DNA of 64,000 nt from Ceratobasidium sp. AG-K (lineage: Eukaryota; Basidiomycota; Agaricomycetes; Cantharellales; Ceratobasidiaceae). The stretch is from positions 6,696,001 to 6,760,000 of the forward strand of contig JAWNGF010000001.1 of NCBI GenBank assembly GCA_037039685.1, given 5' to 3'. Both the position numbers and the translations under genes were made by a program. The notes under the pieces are model-generated. The model was not told the origin of the DNA and searched no databases. It saw only the letters and a list, made by a program, of their open reading frames with translations. This document shows positions 49,331-61,884 of the stretch, in pieces (within the stretch, counting starts at the first letter, position 1; every line of letters starts with the position of its first letter).

Positions 49331-50511
49331 ATGCGTCCTAGTGTGAGTGACGTTGATACTATTGTATCGTTGTCCGGTTTTGAGTGCACCAATGCCCGCA
49401 TCAATGGACCCTCACTAAACCCTTACATAGCCACCGGATTTGTCGGAACCAAAAATCCAAGCAGGGTCTATTCAATGTTGTGTTTGTTCCTTTCCCTTTG
49501 TTTCCTAATTCATACCATGTTCAGTGAGCTGCATAATGCCCTGCGCCCTTTCACATGTAGGTGGGATGGTTGTTCTGCCACACTTGCAAGCTGGACACTA
49601 TTGGTCAAGGTAAAGCACTCAGTCTAGCATTCAAGGATCTCTCAGTTGAGGAATGATGAACCTGGCATCATCAGCACACCCAGCGACTCCACACTTCCAC
49701 CAAGCCTCAGGAGGTAAGCTACAACACAAAAAATCGCTGCTCAAACTTGTTACTTATTAACTGACACTAGAGATATGAATGTCATATCAAGGAATCACAC
49801 AAAGGGCATCCATGTAATACTGGATTTGAGGATTATGAAGGGCTCTCTGACCATCTGATGGGTGCACACCTCAAAAAACTCATCTATGCTTGTCCTGTCC
49901 ATGGTAAGGTACTCCCAAAACACTAGAAGCTAGTTTTACTCACATTTTATAGGCTGTAAAGTGAATCTCAAGTGCTTCACTGAGCAGGAAGATGTCACTG
50001 AACACTTTGAGCAACACTCTGCTCTGGGAGAACATATTCCTATGGCAGTTGCATGTCCCCCTCCAGACTCTAGGACTCCTTTCCCTCTTTATATGATAGG
50101 GATCAAGCCTAGCTTTTCTCTTGTAGCCCTTTCAGTCCGTCCTGCTGCTTTCTCTCCATCTTCCCTGGCAAGAGCCAAGAAAAGAGCAGGCCAGGTTGAT
50201 GAGGATTTGGTCTCTTTGGAGCCTTTATCAGGCATGATTGGTTTACTGAGGAGACTGAAGAGTCTCCAGCAGATACCAAGGAGCGCAAGTTGGGGTCTTC
50301 AGACTCTCCCAGGGTTCTCATCTCCAGACCTCCACTAGCCCTGGCAACACCCCCCAGACTGCACTCTGTTCCCCCTCCTAGGCATCCAGAGTCCTCTGTG
50401 GGCTTTGAATCTCAGGGATTCCATCTCCAGGCCAAGGGAGCATTTGAAGCAGTTGCCCAGGAGGTGGACACGGATGATGAGGACCAGGTTATGACTTCGC
50501 TTTTCCCTTGA
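49331..50511 (+). CDS. C2H2 zinc-finger-like protein, model uncertain
   Basis: Several exons code for Cys2His2-type units: LRPFTCRWDGCSATLASWTL, YECHIKESHKGHP, then LSDHLMGAHLKKLIYACPVHG joined by an intron to CKVNLKCFTEQEDVTEHFEQH. A Ser/Pro-rich C-terminal part follows. The frame changes near the GG run at 50231-50232, after which HDWFTEETEESPADTKERK continues to DTDDEDQ and a stop by 50511. The first exon (ATG 49331) is my best guess. The DNA here is more T-rich and simpler than its neighbours, and the function is unknown. It could be a domesticated or decaying mobile-element gene. Confidence 0.5.
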
Positions 50512-51155
50512 TTTTTTTGTTCAATTTTGTTCAATTTTTTGCATTAGTTTTCCTTGTCTCTATCTTGCTCTCCTAGCCTTTGTATCCTTATGACAGGCAT
50601 TGGCTTGCAGGGTGAACAGCATACACTCCACATCTGGATGTGAATGCTCTGGACCTGGCAAGCTGATGCCTGTCATAAGGAGTTTCATATATATTATAAT
50701 ACTTGCATGTGCATTTTGCTTTTTGTTCAATAAATGCTTTCTTAATTTATCCCTGAGTTGTGCTGTGATTTTGCTGAAAGTGTGGTTTGAATTGCATTCA
50801 AGTCAAATGTAGATCACGTTGGACCCCAAGCCGGCTTCACACAAATCACACACCATCTGGCACAGATCTGGGAACTTTGAGCAGGGTTATTTTAATATTG
50901 TACATAAAGAAAAATATGACATGAACATGACCAGAATGAGCAAAGACTAATCAACACGAACAAAACATAAACTCGACATAATGTGCACGCCAACGGAAAG
51001 TAACTAAAAATATTCAGGGGGTTATAGACATGGGATTCTCCCTGTCGGCGTGCTATACATACAAAGAATGATCTAGGCAAAGTGGTAGGCCAGCCGTCTA
51101 GGCACGTGAGTAGACAATGGACCCGCGCACGAGGTTTGACTGACTATATGCACGG
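50512..51155. other. T-rich intergenic region with hairpin
   Basis: This stretch has TTTTTTGTTCAATTTTG-type T-rich sequence at its start and a strong stem-loop (separate entry). No coding exon is visible. It probably holds the 3' UTR of the zinc-finger gene and the 3' end of the GDS1-like gene on the other strand. Confidence 0.4.
50586..50680. repeat. 95-nt inverted repeat / stem-loop
   Basis: CCTTATGACAGGCAT (50586-50600) is matched perfectly by ATGCCTGTCATAAGG (50666-50680). Pairing continues inward with GGCTTGC-AGG against CCTGGCAAGC and with AGCAT...CACATC against GATGTGAATGCT. The result is one long, slightly bulged hairpin. It may be a small MITE or the precursor of a small RNA. Confidence 0.65.
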
Positions 51156-53742
51156 TTATGCGCGTGTTCGGGTTCGAACGACTCGCGCAGGACGTGCTCG
51201 TAACACTCGGCGTGCGGTGCAAGATACAGTCGCGGGCGAAGACGGGCGCACGAAAATCGACATGTCCTCGTCACTCGTGGCATGCACCTTTTCACGGGCG
51301 GGAGCGGGAGCGTGGGGTGTGTCGTCCCTAGGCTCAGGCTCGGAATCCGCCTCGGTTTTCGATTCTGATTCGGGGTCGGCTCTGGACTCGGGCTCGGGTT
51401 CGACCTCGGACTCGATTTTCAACTCGACTTCTGGTTCAGGTTCGGGAGACTCGGATTTGACCTCGACCTGTTGCGGCAACTCGTCGCCCAAAAACACCCT
51501 GCGAATGTCTTCAGGGAGGTACGGTCTCAATCGCTCCTCGGCAACAGAACGGGCCTCGACGAGCGGGCACCACATGCCCGAGACGTCGGCCGCCTCGACA
51601 CCCATCCCAAAATCGATCGAGGCACCTTGGGGCATAGTTTCCGGGTGGACGGTTTCGGGCGAGGCGGTGTGGAGGACGTCGGAGGGTTCAGTGGGCGAGG
51701 GATCCGAGGTCGAGAGGTCGACGGTTCCGGTCGTTCGGTATTGGGCATGGCATGATCCGGGTACACGACATGCACGTAGCAACGCACTCAGGCTCACGTA
51801 GGCATCTTCCAGTCGTCGTAGGAGCACACAGCCTCGAATAACACACGATACATATTCGACACCTAGCGACGGGACATGAGCAATATAACCCTAAAAAGGA
51901 AATCGGGCGCGTACCGTGCAAGACTGTATGCTCAATCTTCAACCCATGCTCTCGCTGCATGACGACTCCCCTAGGTGCGCTTTCGCTACACGCTCTTGAT
52001 CGGGTGCCGTTAAGTGATACTCGCATCCCAGGTGCGGCGCGACAGCCCCACGTCCAGACCGAGTCCCGTCGTTTTAGGGGCGAGGTCCTAGCCGGCCGGG
52101 TGCGTGTATGCGCGCGTTTATCGCCACTAGAGCCCCATTCGGACCATATGCGATCGACCTCGTCGAGTCGGACGCTCTCAGGGCCATCAGCATGGTCGGG
52201 TTCACGGATAAATGCGTTGGGGATAATGGTGGGAGAGTGCACGCCGAGCATGGCAAATTCGGCCTCAAAGTTTTCATACGTCGTGTCGAGATCGAACCCG
52301 AGGCCAGCTTCACACGGTGCGGGTGGCTCGAATGGAGGCATGTCGACGGCCATCTTGACATCCTCGACCTCTTCAATCTTGACAGCCCATACGTCGTCTT
52401 CGGGCAACGACGATGCAGCGAGAGATGAAGCGCGTGACGAGAGTGACGGTGGAGACATGGACCCGGACTCCTCCTTGACCTTGACGCCGGTGCGCTCACT
52501 GCCCTCGAATATCAGGCCCAGGCCGAGACCGACGAGTGGCTGGTCCTTGCATGGACTGGAAGGAGCCGAGTCGGAGTTGCGCATCATGCGCACGTGGAAA
52601 TCGCCGTCCTCGACGTCACTGTCCTCATCGACAAACACGGGGGCATGGGGTGTAAGAGGGCCAGCCGAGCTGGGATTGGAGAGCGATTGGCGGGAGAGCA
52701 GCGGACACGGGGCCGAGAACACACGTGTGCGGATCGGGGTGCATCGGGCGGGATCTGCGTCCGAATCGTCGTCGTCGGGGCGGGCCGAGGGCGATCGCGA
52801 GGCAGAGAGGGAGCCGAGCCTGAGACGGATGCGGACCTTGGATGGGGGACGGCGCTCTGCCTCGCTATCGTCGGCAAAGTCGGGGGGCGGTGACATGCCG
52901 TCCATGCCGAGCTCCTTTGCAGCTGCAGTCCAGCTCTTGGTGCGGGTGCGCTTACGCGAGCTGACGCGTGGAGGGTCCATTGGGGCTGGGGTGGGCGACG
53001 GAGGGCGGCTGTCGTGTTCCTCGCTGGGCGTAGGGATGCCCAATCTGTCCCACGGACTGACGAACCCTGCGGCCTCGGACAGATACCATGCAGTTCCCTT
53101 TTTGCGCTCGCTCGACCCGTCTGCGCTGATGCCTACTGCGCGGTCCTCGATGCTCGGTGTCTCGGGGCGGCGGGGACGGGGCAGCAGCGAGTGGCGGACA
53201 AGCAGTGGACAACTAGTCCGAGACAAATGGGCGCGTATGTGTGTCGACACGGTTGACGCTGGCGTGTTGCCGCTGGAATGAACCCACGAGGTGAAATCAT
53301 TAATTAGCTGCCAACACGAGGAGCGCGTCAGGGGCTTACCCAAGCCGGAGGATGCCCGCCTGGTGTACAACGTCTACTATTTGGCGCGGTGTCAGCGCAC
53401 GGTTCTCCTGCAGACAGTGAGCAGGCGTCACACATCGGGCTGAGTACGCACCACTCGGGCAAGGGCCGCGCAGATTCCCATGAGGATCTTGTCACGTGCA
53501 TCGTCGGCCGTAATCTCCACGCCGGCGGGGGGAAACTCGCACTGGGGGCCGCCAGTCAGCAGTCTGCTCGTTGTCGTTGTCGTTGTCGTTGTCGTTGCCG
53601 TCGTCGTCGTAGTGGCGGGTGGGCGGGGGCGGGATGGGGTTGTGGGGCTTGGTGGTCCGTGCAGCATCGAGCTGGCCATGCGTGGTGTGTTGGCGTGCTG
53701 GGCGTGGGCGTGAACAGTGCCCATAGTCGCCGTCGAGGCCAT
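51156..53742 (-). CDS. GDS1-like winged-helix regulator, putative
   Basis: Start probably the ATG at 53742 (MASTATMGTVHAHAQ), though the frame is open further upstream. A poly-Thr run encoded by a GTTGTC microsatellite precedes ITADDARDKILMGICAALAR. Two introns then join ENRALTPRQIVDVVHQAGIL and RLGGNTPASTVSTHIRAHLS, the helix-turn-strand pattern of the GDS1 winged helix. About 600 residues of acidic, Pro/Ser-rich disorder follow, including a KRTRTKSW basic patch. After another intron, ALLRACRVPGSCHAQ starts the last exon, ending in an Arg-rich tail (stop 51156-51158). Likely a DNA- or chromatin-binding regulator; targets unknown. Confidence 0.55.
53569..53610. repeat. GTTGTC-type microsatellite (poly-Thr coding on the minus strand)
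   Basis: CGTTGTCGTTGTC repeats degrade into CGTCGTCGTCGT. On the minus strand they encode a Thr-rich run near the N-terminus of the GDS1-like protein. Replication slippage would change run length in whole codons when three-base units are lost. Confidence 0.75.
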
Positions 53743-53892
53743 ATGGTGGCAACAGCGAGTCCAGCGGTGGCGGTGTCTTGTTGGAGATGTCCAAATCCTA
53801 AAATTGCTAGCGCTTCTTCCGTCGGCCCGGTAATCGGATCTTCCGACCACAACATTTCCCGCGCCAATCACCAAATACAATAAAATACACTA

Positions 53893-56035
53893 CTATTGTA
53901 CACGATCAAAGTACTGGTTGCGCTCGATTCGCACCGGCGCCTCTAACTCTTGTTGCCGCCCCGCATAGTCGCTCAGCGTCGGCGTACCTGCATCCAACGC
54001 ATCCCGCGTCAACCACGTCATCCGGTTTCCACTCTCCCCCAGCGCATGACCCAAAATCCCATTCATCTGGTTCTCGAGCGAAATCTTGTCTTGCATCCCG
54101 CCGGGCACACTCTCAGTCGGCGTCGGCGCCCACATCCATGTCCGTTGGTCTTGCCGATTCATCGGCGGAGGCTGCTGGGGTGTATGCAGCACTTGCTCAA
54201 ACGGTGTCACCGGCTGCGATCCCTGATGACTCGCCAACAAGCCAGCTCGGGTATGCAACTGCGTCCCCGACTCGGGTGGAATATCTACGCTCAGATTCGG
54301 TCTATCCCGCTGTCCCGACTCGTCCTCCATCTCCACATCGTCCGATGCGTTGTCGTCCATGACGCTGAGTTGAACCGCCAGGGCATCGTGCTTGGCCTGC
54401 TCACCCGTAAGATCGACGTGCCTGATCCGCGTGTAGCCCGCCTCGCCGGGCGGAACGACCTTGACATCGTGCACCACCAACAACGGCACATTCAAATCCC
54501 CATCCCGATTCCCACCCGCCAGACTCCGCACATACTTTTGCACCAACCGCATCCCATCGACCCCTCGCGGATTCTCCTTGAGCATCTTGCGCCAAACCTC
54601 AGTCGTATACGGAATCTCGTACGTCCACGAGTACTTTTCCCGCGCCTCACGACCGGTCGGAAACACCGTCGTATGGGTTGACATGAACCGTTCCTGGCCA
54701 CAAAACGCATCGGTGAGACAATACCCATCAAACTCGCGCATCGCTTCAATCATTAGCGTTGCTCGAATCTTGCCCACGTTGAGATCGGGAGGTGGAAGCG
54801 CGATCCCGATTTCGGCGTGCATACACGTTCCGGGCTGGATCTGTTTTACGATATCCTCCATATCCGGTGCCAAGGGCTCCAATGGACACGACGCCGAGTG
54901 CATTTGGGCAAACACGTGCGTAGTGGTTGGGCGAGATGCGACGCCTGCCTCGCGGAGTGTTCGTTCGGCCCAGATGGTGATGGCGGTAATGTATGCTAGC
55001 CGTTCGCCGCGCCAGGCTTTGGGATGGACCATGGTTGGAGGGCGGTCGGCAACAAGCGGTTCGGTCAGAACGCGTGATATGGGTATGGGAGGCGGGATAT
55101 CGCTACGCGGGATAAGCTCTGCAATCTGCACTGGTTCTTTCGAGTCTCCGTTCGAACCCGACTGGGGACTCTGCGGCGTCCCAGGCATACTCGCATCGCT
55201 CGCCACGGACCCAGGCGCGCTCGAACGAATCACGGACATGAATGGCCGGCCGTCCATAAGGTTCTCAATCGGGTCCATGTTCGGCATCGGCGGCGGACTT
55301 GCCGAGTTTTCAGATTTCACAATCGCAGGAGGGGAAGCAGAAGTAGACGAGAGACGGCTGGGCGCAGTCGAGCTTCCGGCTGCGGAACTCGAGGGGGCGT
55401 CGTCCAATTGTCCGTTGAGAATACGCATCACTGGAGAAAGGTTAGACTAGTTCTTGTATAAAAAAACGTGTACATACTCTCTGGGTCGTCGGCGTGGACC
55501 TTTTTTAATACTTGAATGTGACTTGATATCTGTTGCCGTGTGCGGTGTTGGCCCGTCAGGCGATGAATCTCTTCTGCAATGAGCGCATTACGGCCGTACT
55601 GTCGCCCGTCTCGCATGATCCAATTTTTCCCATTGTTCGGGATGGCGCGGGCAGCTGGGAAGTCTCAGCAGGGAAATTAATGAAGAAAACAACCGACTCA
55701 CCCTGGAGGAACGCCTCTTGAACCTCGGGAGACCATATCGCATCATGCCTCTCGCCAGCATACGGTCTTCGACCCCGTTTTGCGCCCATGCTAGAACCAG
55801 GACCAGGACTCGAACTTGGACTCGGACCAAGAGGCGAACTCTGTACTAGCGCTCTCGCCCGCTGCGGAACCGCAGGAACAGCAAACTCGTGCACCGACGG
55901 ACTGACACTCGCGCTAAACGGATGCGGTTGTCCATACCCATAGGGCGAATACGGATGAGCGTTCGCGCTGCTGCTGGGAGTATTATATCCATGTGGGTGA
56001 TGTAACGACCCTCTTTTGATCGGGTCTCCGGACAT
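53893..56035 (-). CDS. TEA/ATTS domain transcription factor (TEAD/AbaA/Tec1 family)
   Basis: The ATG at 56035 starts MSGDPIKRGSLHHPHG, a Ser/Pro-rich leader. The TEA DNA-binding domain spans introns: RHDAIWSPEVQEAFLQ, then IPNNGKNWIMRDGRQYGRN, then LIAEEIHRLTGQHRTRQQIS and SHIQVLKKVHADDPE. These give its three helices and the conserved SSHIQVL end. The large last exon has a conserved-looking middle (WRGERLAYITAITIWAERTL, HAEIGIALPPPDLNVGKIRA) of unknown fold and an acidic, Gln/Pro-rich C-terminus, stop 53893-53895. Fungal relatives control development and filamentation. It diverges from SHQ1 with a 280-bp gap. Confidence 0.88.
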
Positions 56036-56315
56036 TGGTGTTGGTATGTGAATGCTTATTACGGTGCCGATGGATGGAATGAGACCTCGCCAGGTACGAA
56101 TGCAGGTTGAGTCGATAAAGTTGAGCGGGAGCGGTGGTGGACGGTGCAAACACTGTCAAACCCGGTCTAGTCCAGACGTTTTTAAGGCCGGTCCCACTGT
56201 CGCTAGCTGCCATATTGCATTTGCTTTTGCTTCCTGCCGGCGAGCTCATCGGCACACTGGTCGAAGATCCCTTGTTTTCATCCGGCCTTCTGATTGTCAG
56301 CTGCTGCGACCGGAC

Positions 56316-57874
56316 ATGATAACACCTAAATTTAACTGCACGCAGGATGAGAGCTCGGTCATTGTCCAGCTTTATGTCCCCTCAGTCCGAGTAAGTCCCA
56401 ACTTGGACATGTCGACATTATTTACCCCTATTGCGACCAGGCTGCGGATGCAGAGATCCACGTTGAAGACACACTATTTTCGATACACATCAATCCATAC
56501 TTTTTACGGCTCAATTTCCCCTACCCTATACTCGAAGACGACGATTCGTCTGCATCCTACGACCCTTCATCTGGCACCCTTACCCTCACACTTACTAAAG
56601 AGACCAAGGGCACGCACTTTCCGGACCTAGATCTCTTAGCAAAACTTTTAGCGCCCAGATCGGCTGGAGTGGTGAATGACCAAGGTCGCTCCAAAGGTCC
56701 GCTCATCGAAGTCATCGATTCGCCAGATACGCTTGCCCATCAGCTTGACAATCAACTCCAGTTGGACGAGCATGCGGTATTCACTCAAGGTAAGCCAACC
56801 ATCACGCCACCCAGAAATCAGACTGAACGTTCCAGGATATGTGTTTAAGCTGCTGAAAACGATTGGCAAATCGACCAAGTTGCGGCCGACGACGAGGTTA
56901 CAGACGTGGGGCTCACTCCTGCTGCATACGGCTTCCTGGATCTTCATACCGGGTATTTTGTTAATGTGACTTATACCGAGAACGAGGTCAACGAGCTTGG
57001 AGCCGAAGCCGAAAATTGCCCATTGGTGCGGAGGAGAGAGCTTCGCGAGGCACACGAGGACACGAAGTGGGATGAAGAACACTATCTGTAAGCAAAACCC
57101 TGCATATATACGCCTTTCTAACGTTTCACCAGAGCCGACTATGTAGACGACGAAATTATCCGGAGCCTCGTTGACTGGGACCCGCAAGCAGACTCATCAT
57201 CAGAAGCATTCGTATTCACGGACGAAGAAAACATGACAATGATCCGCCTTCCTCGAAGAGAATGTAAGCACCCCCTTTCCCCGCAACCCCCAATCTTATT
57301 CACCGGCCCAGACCTATCGACCCCTTCCCGGGCCCGAGAATTGCACTACACTCTATATTCGATCTTGTTTGCCGCACTCTACGACTGGCGCACGACCCAA
57401 GACGACCCGAGTCCTGAATCAGCCTGGACGATATGCTCACTCGTTCCTGCGTTCTCAGCGCTCGACCCGCCGGAATCGATGCGTGAAGCCTGCCGGTCGT
57501 CTTATCGTCGAGCTCTGGCGCTCCCACTTTATCGATCGTTTGCCTTGTGCCAACGTGTCCAAAAAGATGTAGCTCAGCTTCTGGCGCGCGGCACACGAGC
57601 AGTCACAAGACGACTACTTGCGACCAAAAAGGTTCTCGACGGGCATGATGTGTACTATGTTTATTCAAAAATTTGGATCGACGACTTTTGTTCCTGGATT
57701 ACTGGCCACACGACAGATGAAGAACTCAAGACGCTTAGCGCCCAAGTCGCTTCAACCACGCTATCCAAGTCGGACATTGGTTGGGACTTGGAGGAACTCG
57801 AGCAAGCGGCTCGGGAAACTGAACCCGACAGCGATGATGAGGACATTGACCAGGTCGAAAGAATGACCATCTAG
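56316..57874 (+). CDS. SHQ1: SHQ1, H/ACA snoRNP assembly factor
   Basis: Shq1 is a chaperone for Cbf5/dyskerin before H/ACA snoRNP assembly. The ATG at 56316 gives MITPKFNCTQDESSVIVQLY, and after an intron AADAEIHVEDTLFSIHINPY then FLRLNFP, the CS-like (p23) N-terminal domain. The conserved Shq1 specific domain follows: ENCPLVRRRELREAHEDTKW, then LHYTLYSILFAALYDWRTTQ, AWTICSLVPAFSALDPP and SYRRALALPLYRSFALCQRV. WIDDFCSWI lies near the end. The C-terminus is acidic, stop 57872-57874. Confidence 0.92.
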
Positions 57875-58075
57875 ATGTTTCAAAAAGTAATGGATTTACA
57901 TAGACAATACCGGAATCTATACTACTAGGTGTACATGCGCGTGAAGCCCAGATCGAGACGAGTCATAGGTGCATAAGAGACTGGTCCATAGACATGTCTT
58001 GAACCACATGAATGAATAAAAATAGCACAGCAAAGCGATCGACGCAGACAAAGGGGTATCAATATGAACGGTCAT

Positions 58076-59190
58076 TTATGCCTTTGTAGACGCAGGAACT
58101 TTTGCTGGCTTTGTGGATGCTGGCTTGGTCTTGGTTGACGCGGGCTTTGCAGACGCAGGTTTGGGCTTGGCCGAAGCAGGCTTGGCGTTCTCCTTGCTCG
58201 CCGATTTGGAGGCAGTCTTTGCCTTTGCCTTGGAGGCAGTCTCAGTCTTAGTCGATTTGGCAGCCGCTGCCTTGGCCTTCTCAACCTTCTTCGAATCACC
58301 CGAGGTAGCCTTCTGCAAGGATTATTAGAAGCTGGGTTGCAAACAATAGTCGTTGAACGTACCTTGGTGGTAGCGGTGGAGGTCTTCTTCGTCGCCGTGG
58401 CCTTAGCAGGGGCTTTCTTCACAGTGGTAGCCTTTGCAGGAGCCTTGGCCGGGGCTTTCTTGGCAGCAGTGGTAGTCGTCTTCTTGGTGGCCGCCGCCGC
58501 CTTGACACCCTTGGGAGGTGCAGCCGATGAGATGTTCTTCTTGGGCTTGAGGACGTTCGAGGTGGTGGCTTTGGCCTTGGGCTTAGCAGCCGGCTTGGTC
58601 GTGGTCTTCGCCGCAGGTGCCTTCTTCTCAGCGGTAGCCTTCTTGGGGGCCACATTCTCCTTGGACTCGGTGGGCTTGTTCTTGGGTGCGAGCTTGACCT
58701 TGCCACTAGGACCTATTCAAGAGATGAGAATCTGCGAGCAAGCAAGTTTAAACTCAAGCATACCCTTGGGCAGGGCAAAGACGTTGGTCTCAGCGCCCTT
58801 GGTGATGGCACGGTTCAAGTTGGAAAGCTGAAGACCAGTAAACTCAATCTTGTACTTTTCTTCAATGAATCTAGCAATACAGTTAGAATCGTCGAGGGCG
58901 ACAAGCAACCAACGACTCACTTCTTGATCGTCGGGCGCGAAACACCACTGCGAGCATCTTCCTTGTTCTCGACGATGCATTCCTAGACAAGCCAACCAAG
59001 TAAGGCCCGCGTCGGTGTGAATGCTGATAGTGAGACCTACCTTGATCATGTCAACGAAGCTAGGATGTCCGGTGGGGGCTTTAGCTTTCGCATCGGCCTT
59101 CGTCTTAGTAGCCTTGGTGGCCTTAACGGCCTTCGTTGTCTTGGTAGTGGACTTGGTCGAAGCCCTGGTGGTAGTCTTGGTCGAAGGCAT
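58076..59190 (-). CDS. Linker histone H1
   Basis: The ATG at 59190 starts MPSTKTTTRASTKSTTKTTK, a Lys/Thr-rich tail. The winged-helix globular domain is built from short exons: GHPSFVDMIK, ECIVENKEDARSGVSRPTIK, KFIEEKYKIEFTGLQLSNLN, then RAITKGAETNVFALPKG. GPSGKVKLAPKNK follows, as in fungal H1. The C-terminal tail is Lys/Ala/Pro-rich with AKTTTKPAAKPKAK-like repeats. The last exon holds KPASAKP/KPASTK repeats and ends PASTKA, stop 58076-58078. Composition and domain order make this unambiguous. Confidence 0.94.
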
Positions 59191-61884
59191 GACAGAATAG
59201 GCACTAGTAATCTGAGGTGAGGGTGGTGTGGTAATAGAAGATGAAGAGGGGGATGCAAGTTGTAGTTGAAAACGATTAGAGCGACGGGCTCGATCGCTGT
59301 TTATACTTGATTGCTAGCTTGTTTTGTTTTGAATTATCACGTGATTGAGTACATGCGGTCACGTGCTCTGCACCACCCATTTGTTGTTTTTGGATGAAAC
59401 CCAATTGATTCAGAGCCCTAAGCCCCTGGTTGCACAGCTTCGTTTGCGGTTGGTGGAGGCAAGCGCACGAGTGAGAGCAATGGACGAATGGCTCATCGTA
59501 GATGATAGGACACTGCCGCTATGAAATCAACTGCTGAGCGGGTCCCAACGCTATGCTAGCTGACCATGCGTATCGCTTCCGCAGAGTTGCCCCACCGGAT
59601 GATGGGTTGAGGAGGGGCCTGGAGCTGTAATATCTGGTGGTGCGGCTTCTGTAGACGCGATAATGCCTCTATGTTACGGGCGCCGCACTAGCTTTGGGAT
59701 ATAAATACATCAGTGGCTACAGTATATGCTATTTCTGTGCCTACTTCTTCAATGATCTCGGAGCACTATGCATGGATCCCTATGAACGCGCTAGCGGCCA
59801 ACTCTCTCGCAACCGTGACCAATAGTGTAAACCATTTGACGAGAGCAAAAGCAAAAGCACAACTCGAACTTCTCGGTGGGGATAAATCATCCGCCTCAAC
59901 TATTATCCTTACCGCTCGATCCGCGAAATGACAGTTCACACATGGGAGATCATTGACCTGATCGTGCATGAAACTTAATGAGAAAACGATCGACAATCAT
60001 CCCCGCGGACATATTCAACGTGATGGATAATCAAGTAATTGCTGATCCTGCGTCACCGAACCTCGTAAATGAGATTGCCGTATGGTTCGCTCAACCATAT
60101 TACCCCTGGGTTTAACAGCCTGTTGGTGGGTATGTAGCACATGGCCCATAGGGCCGAAAAACCCTAGGACACGCATACACACACTTGGATAATGTATATG
60201 TCACGAGATCGCGCCTGTTCCAGGTACTAGGCGAATGGCGTTGCGATAGCTAAGCACCTCGGCTCGCTTGTTCAGCAGGCGAGGTGTGTAACGTACTAGC
60301 CGCTGCGTCATCCACCGAATGAGGCCACACAACCGCAAGGTATAGCTTATTCCTGAATTTCAGTTTGGGTGCTCTCGATCGGCGACCGGCGTGTTTGGCT
60401 CCTCGAGGATGCGTGAAAGCGGAGACCGGTCAACGCCGAATGCTCTTCATCAGCGAGCAGTAATTGGCGCATCCCGAAGGTTACTGCTAACTTTCTACAG
60501 TTGAACTGCTTTGACTTGCATAGAGATCGCGGAAGTTTCGCTCTAAAACTCAACTACCTCCGCTGGGTATTTGGGTCAAATCCATTGAGTAGCCGGCGTT
60601 ATGCATGTGTGGAGTATGCAAGCCAAGGAGTTCGACCATAGTCTGAGGAACTCTTTAGCACCGCTTACGTTGTATATCGAGCTTAACAAGGTGTTGAATC
60701 CAAAAATCTGAAATTACTCATGGCAACTTTGTCATCCTTCCGGCGGAATCCATCGACGAGCTTCCCTCTAATTGGGATTTTGCTTCACCGCCGACACTAA
60801 TGTTAGGACTGGGCGCCAAGTGGACTCAAGAGCTCGTGCGCACTGCATGCTGCGGCGAACTCTTGATTATGCGTACAGGTGTTGTGATCTTCCTGCCCCA
60901 GTCGGATAAGTATTAGTGCGCGCACGCGACCCGCTAGCTTGCTGACATCAATTGCAGTCGGTCAAGATCAGCGGCACATGTAGGACGAGCGGTACAGTTG
61001 GTTGCGCAGGGTTCCCGGCGCCGACGTCATTATTCAGTGGTATTTCTAATTCTGCCAGCGTCTTAAAACGGTGAGTGCTTCGCGCTGGAGTTGGGCCTGT
61101 TTCAACTGGCGCTGACGCATACAGTGGGGGTTCTACCTGCAAAGTGATTTGTTGACACGTCGTTCGTCAGAGGGAGATGAGCAGTCCAAAGCTTCCTCTC
61201 GACCGTCGGGTGGCGTTGTTGCCCAACCATCAGCGGATCCAGCGCTTGTTTGTAGTAATCAAATTTGGCTTGCATTAAGGTAAGTCTCCACTGCTACAAT
61301 AGTGCAGTATGTTTTGCCTGGGAAGGATTGATTATTTTATGGTGGCGGGAGTGAATCGAGGTTAAACGTACAATCGGAAAATATGAGAGGATCCATTGCC
61401 CCCTAAAATGCCTCACTCAACGTTTAAGGTTGGAGTATTCAATTTGCCCGTTGGGCTTGGTGTCTGAACCAGTAACTCTTGACTTCCGTCAGCTATCGAT
61501 GGTCTGGAACTTTGGAATTTGCCTCGGCTACAAATGCTCGATCTTAAAATTGATGCTGTTCGAGGGATGAGTTTCGTGAAATATCACGTTGCAATTACAG
61601 AGCGGGTACATAGCGTATGTATTTCCTGTAATCTTTGTAGAGTTGTGGGGGTACATGAGATGATTTTGCGAGCCAAGTATCCGTTCTTATTTTACTTCCC
61701 GCCGGGATGAATTGATCAATGAAGCGCCCCGCGCTTATGCCAAACGTCGATTGTGAATTACATCACAGCTTGCGCCCACGTTCTTCTCACCCACCTGGGC
61801 GGCGGCATCCCGTCCAAGTTTTTGCTACAAGGCCTCGGAATAATAGCCTAAACACACGATAACTAGTGTCTATACGATACAACT
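59191..61884. other. Gene-poor 2.7-kb region
   Basis: The left end should be the histone H1 promoter, with CACGTG boxes at 59338-59343 and 59360-59365. I found no convincing multi-exon gene. A short leucine-pattern reading (LELWNLPRLQMLDLKID at about 61505-61560) looks like a remnant of a leucine-rich repeat or F-box gene, but it is isolated. A small hairpin with CACCTCG/CGAGGTG arms lies at 60255-60286. Confidence 0.4.

Noticed and set aside
51959..53281. 440-codon plus-strand frame across the GDS1-like gene
   Set aside because: The minus-strand reading has conserved winged-helix segments and sensible splice sites. The plus-strand product is Ser/Gly/Arg low complexity, typical of an antisense shadow.
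54461..55450. Plus-strand frame antisense to the TEA-domain gene
   Set aside because: The minus strand encodes the continuous last exon of a recognised transcription factor; the plus frame has no motif.
59713..59931. 72-codon open frame in the gene-poor region
   Set aside because: It begins with GTG, has no recognisable domain, and has no neighbouring exons with splice sites in a consistent frame.
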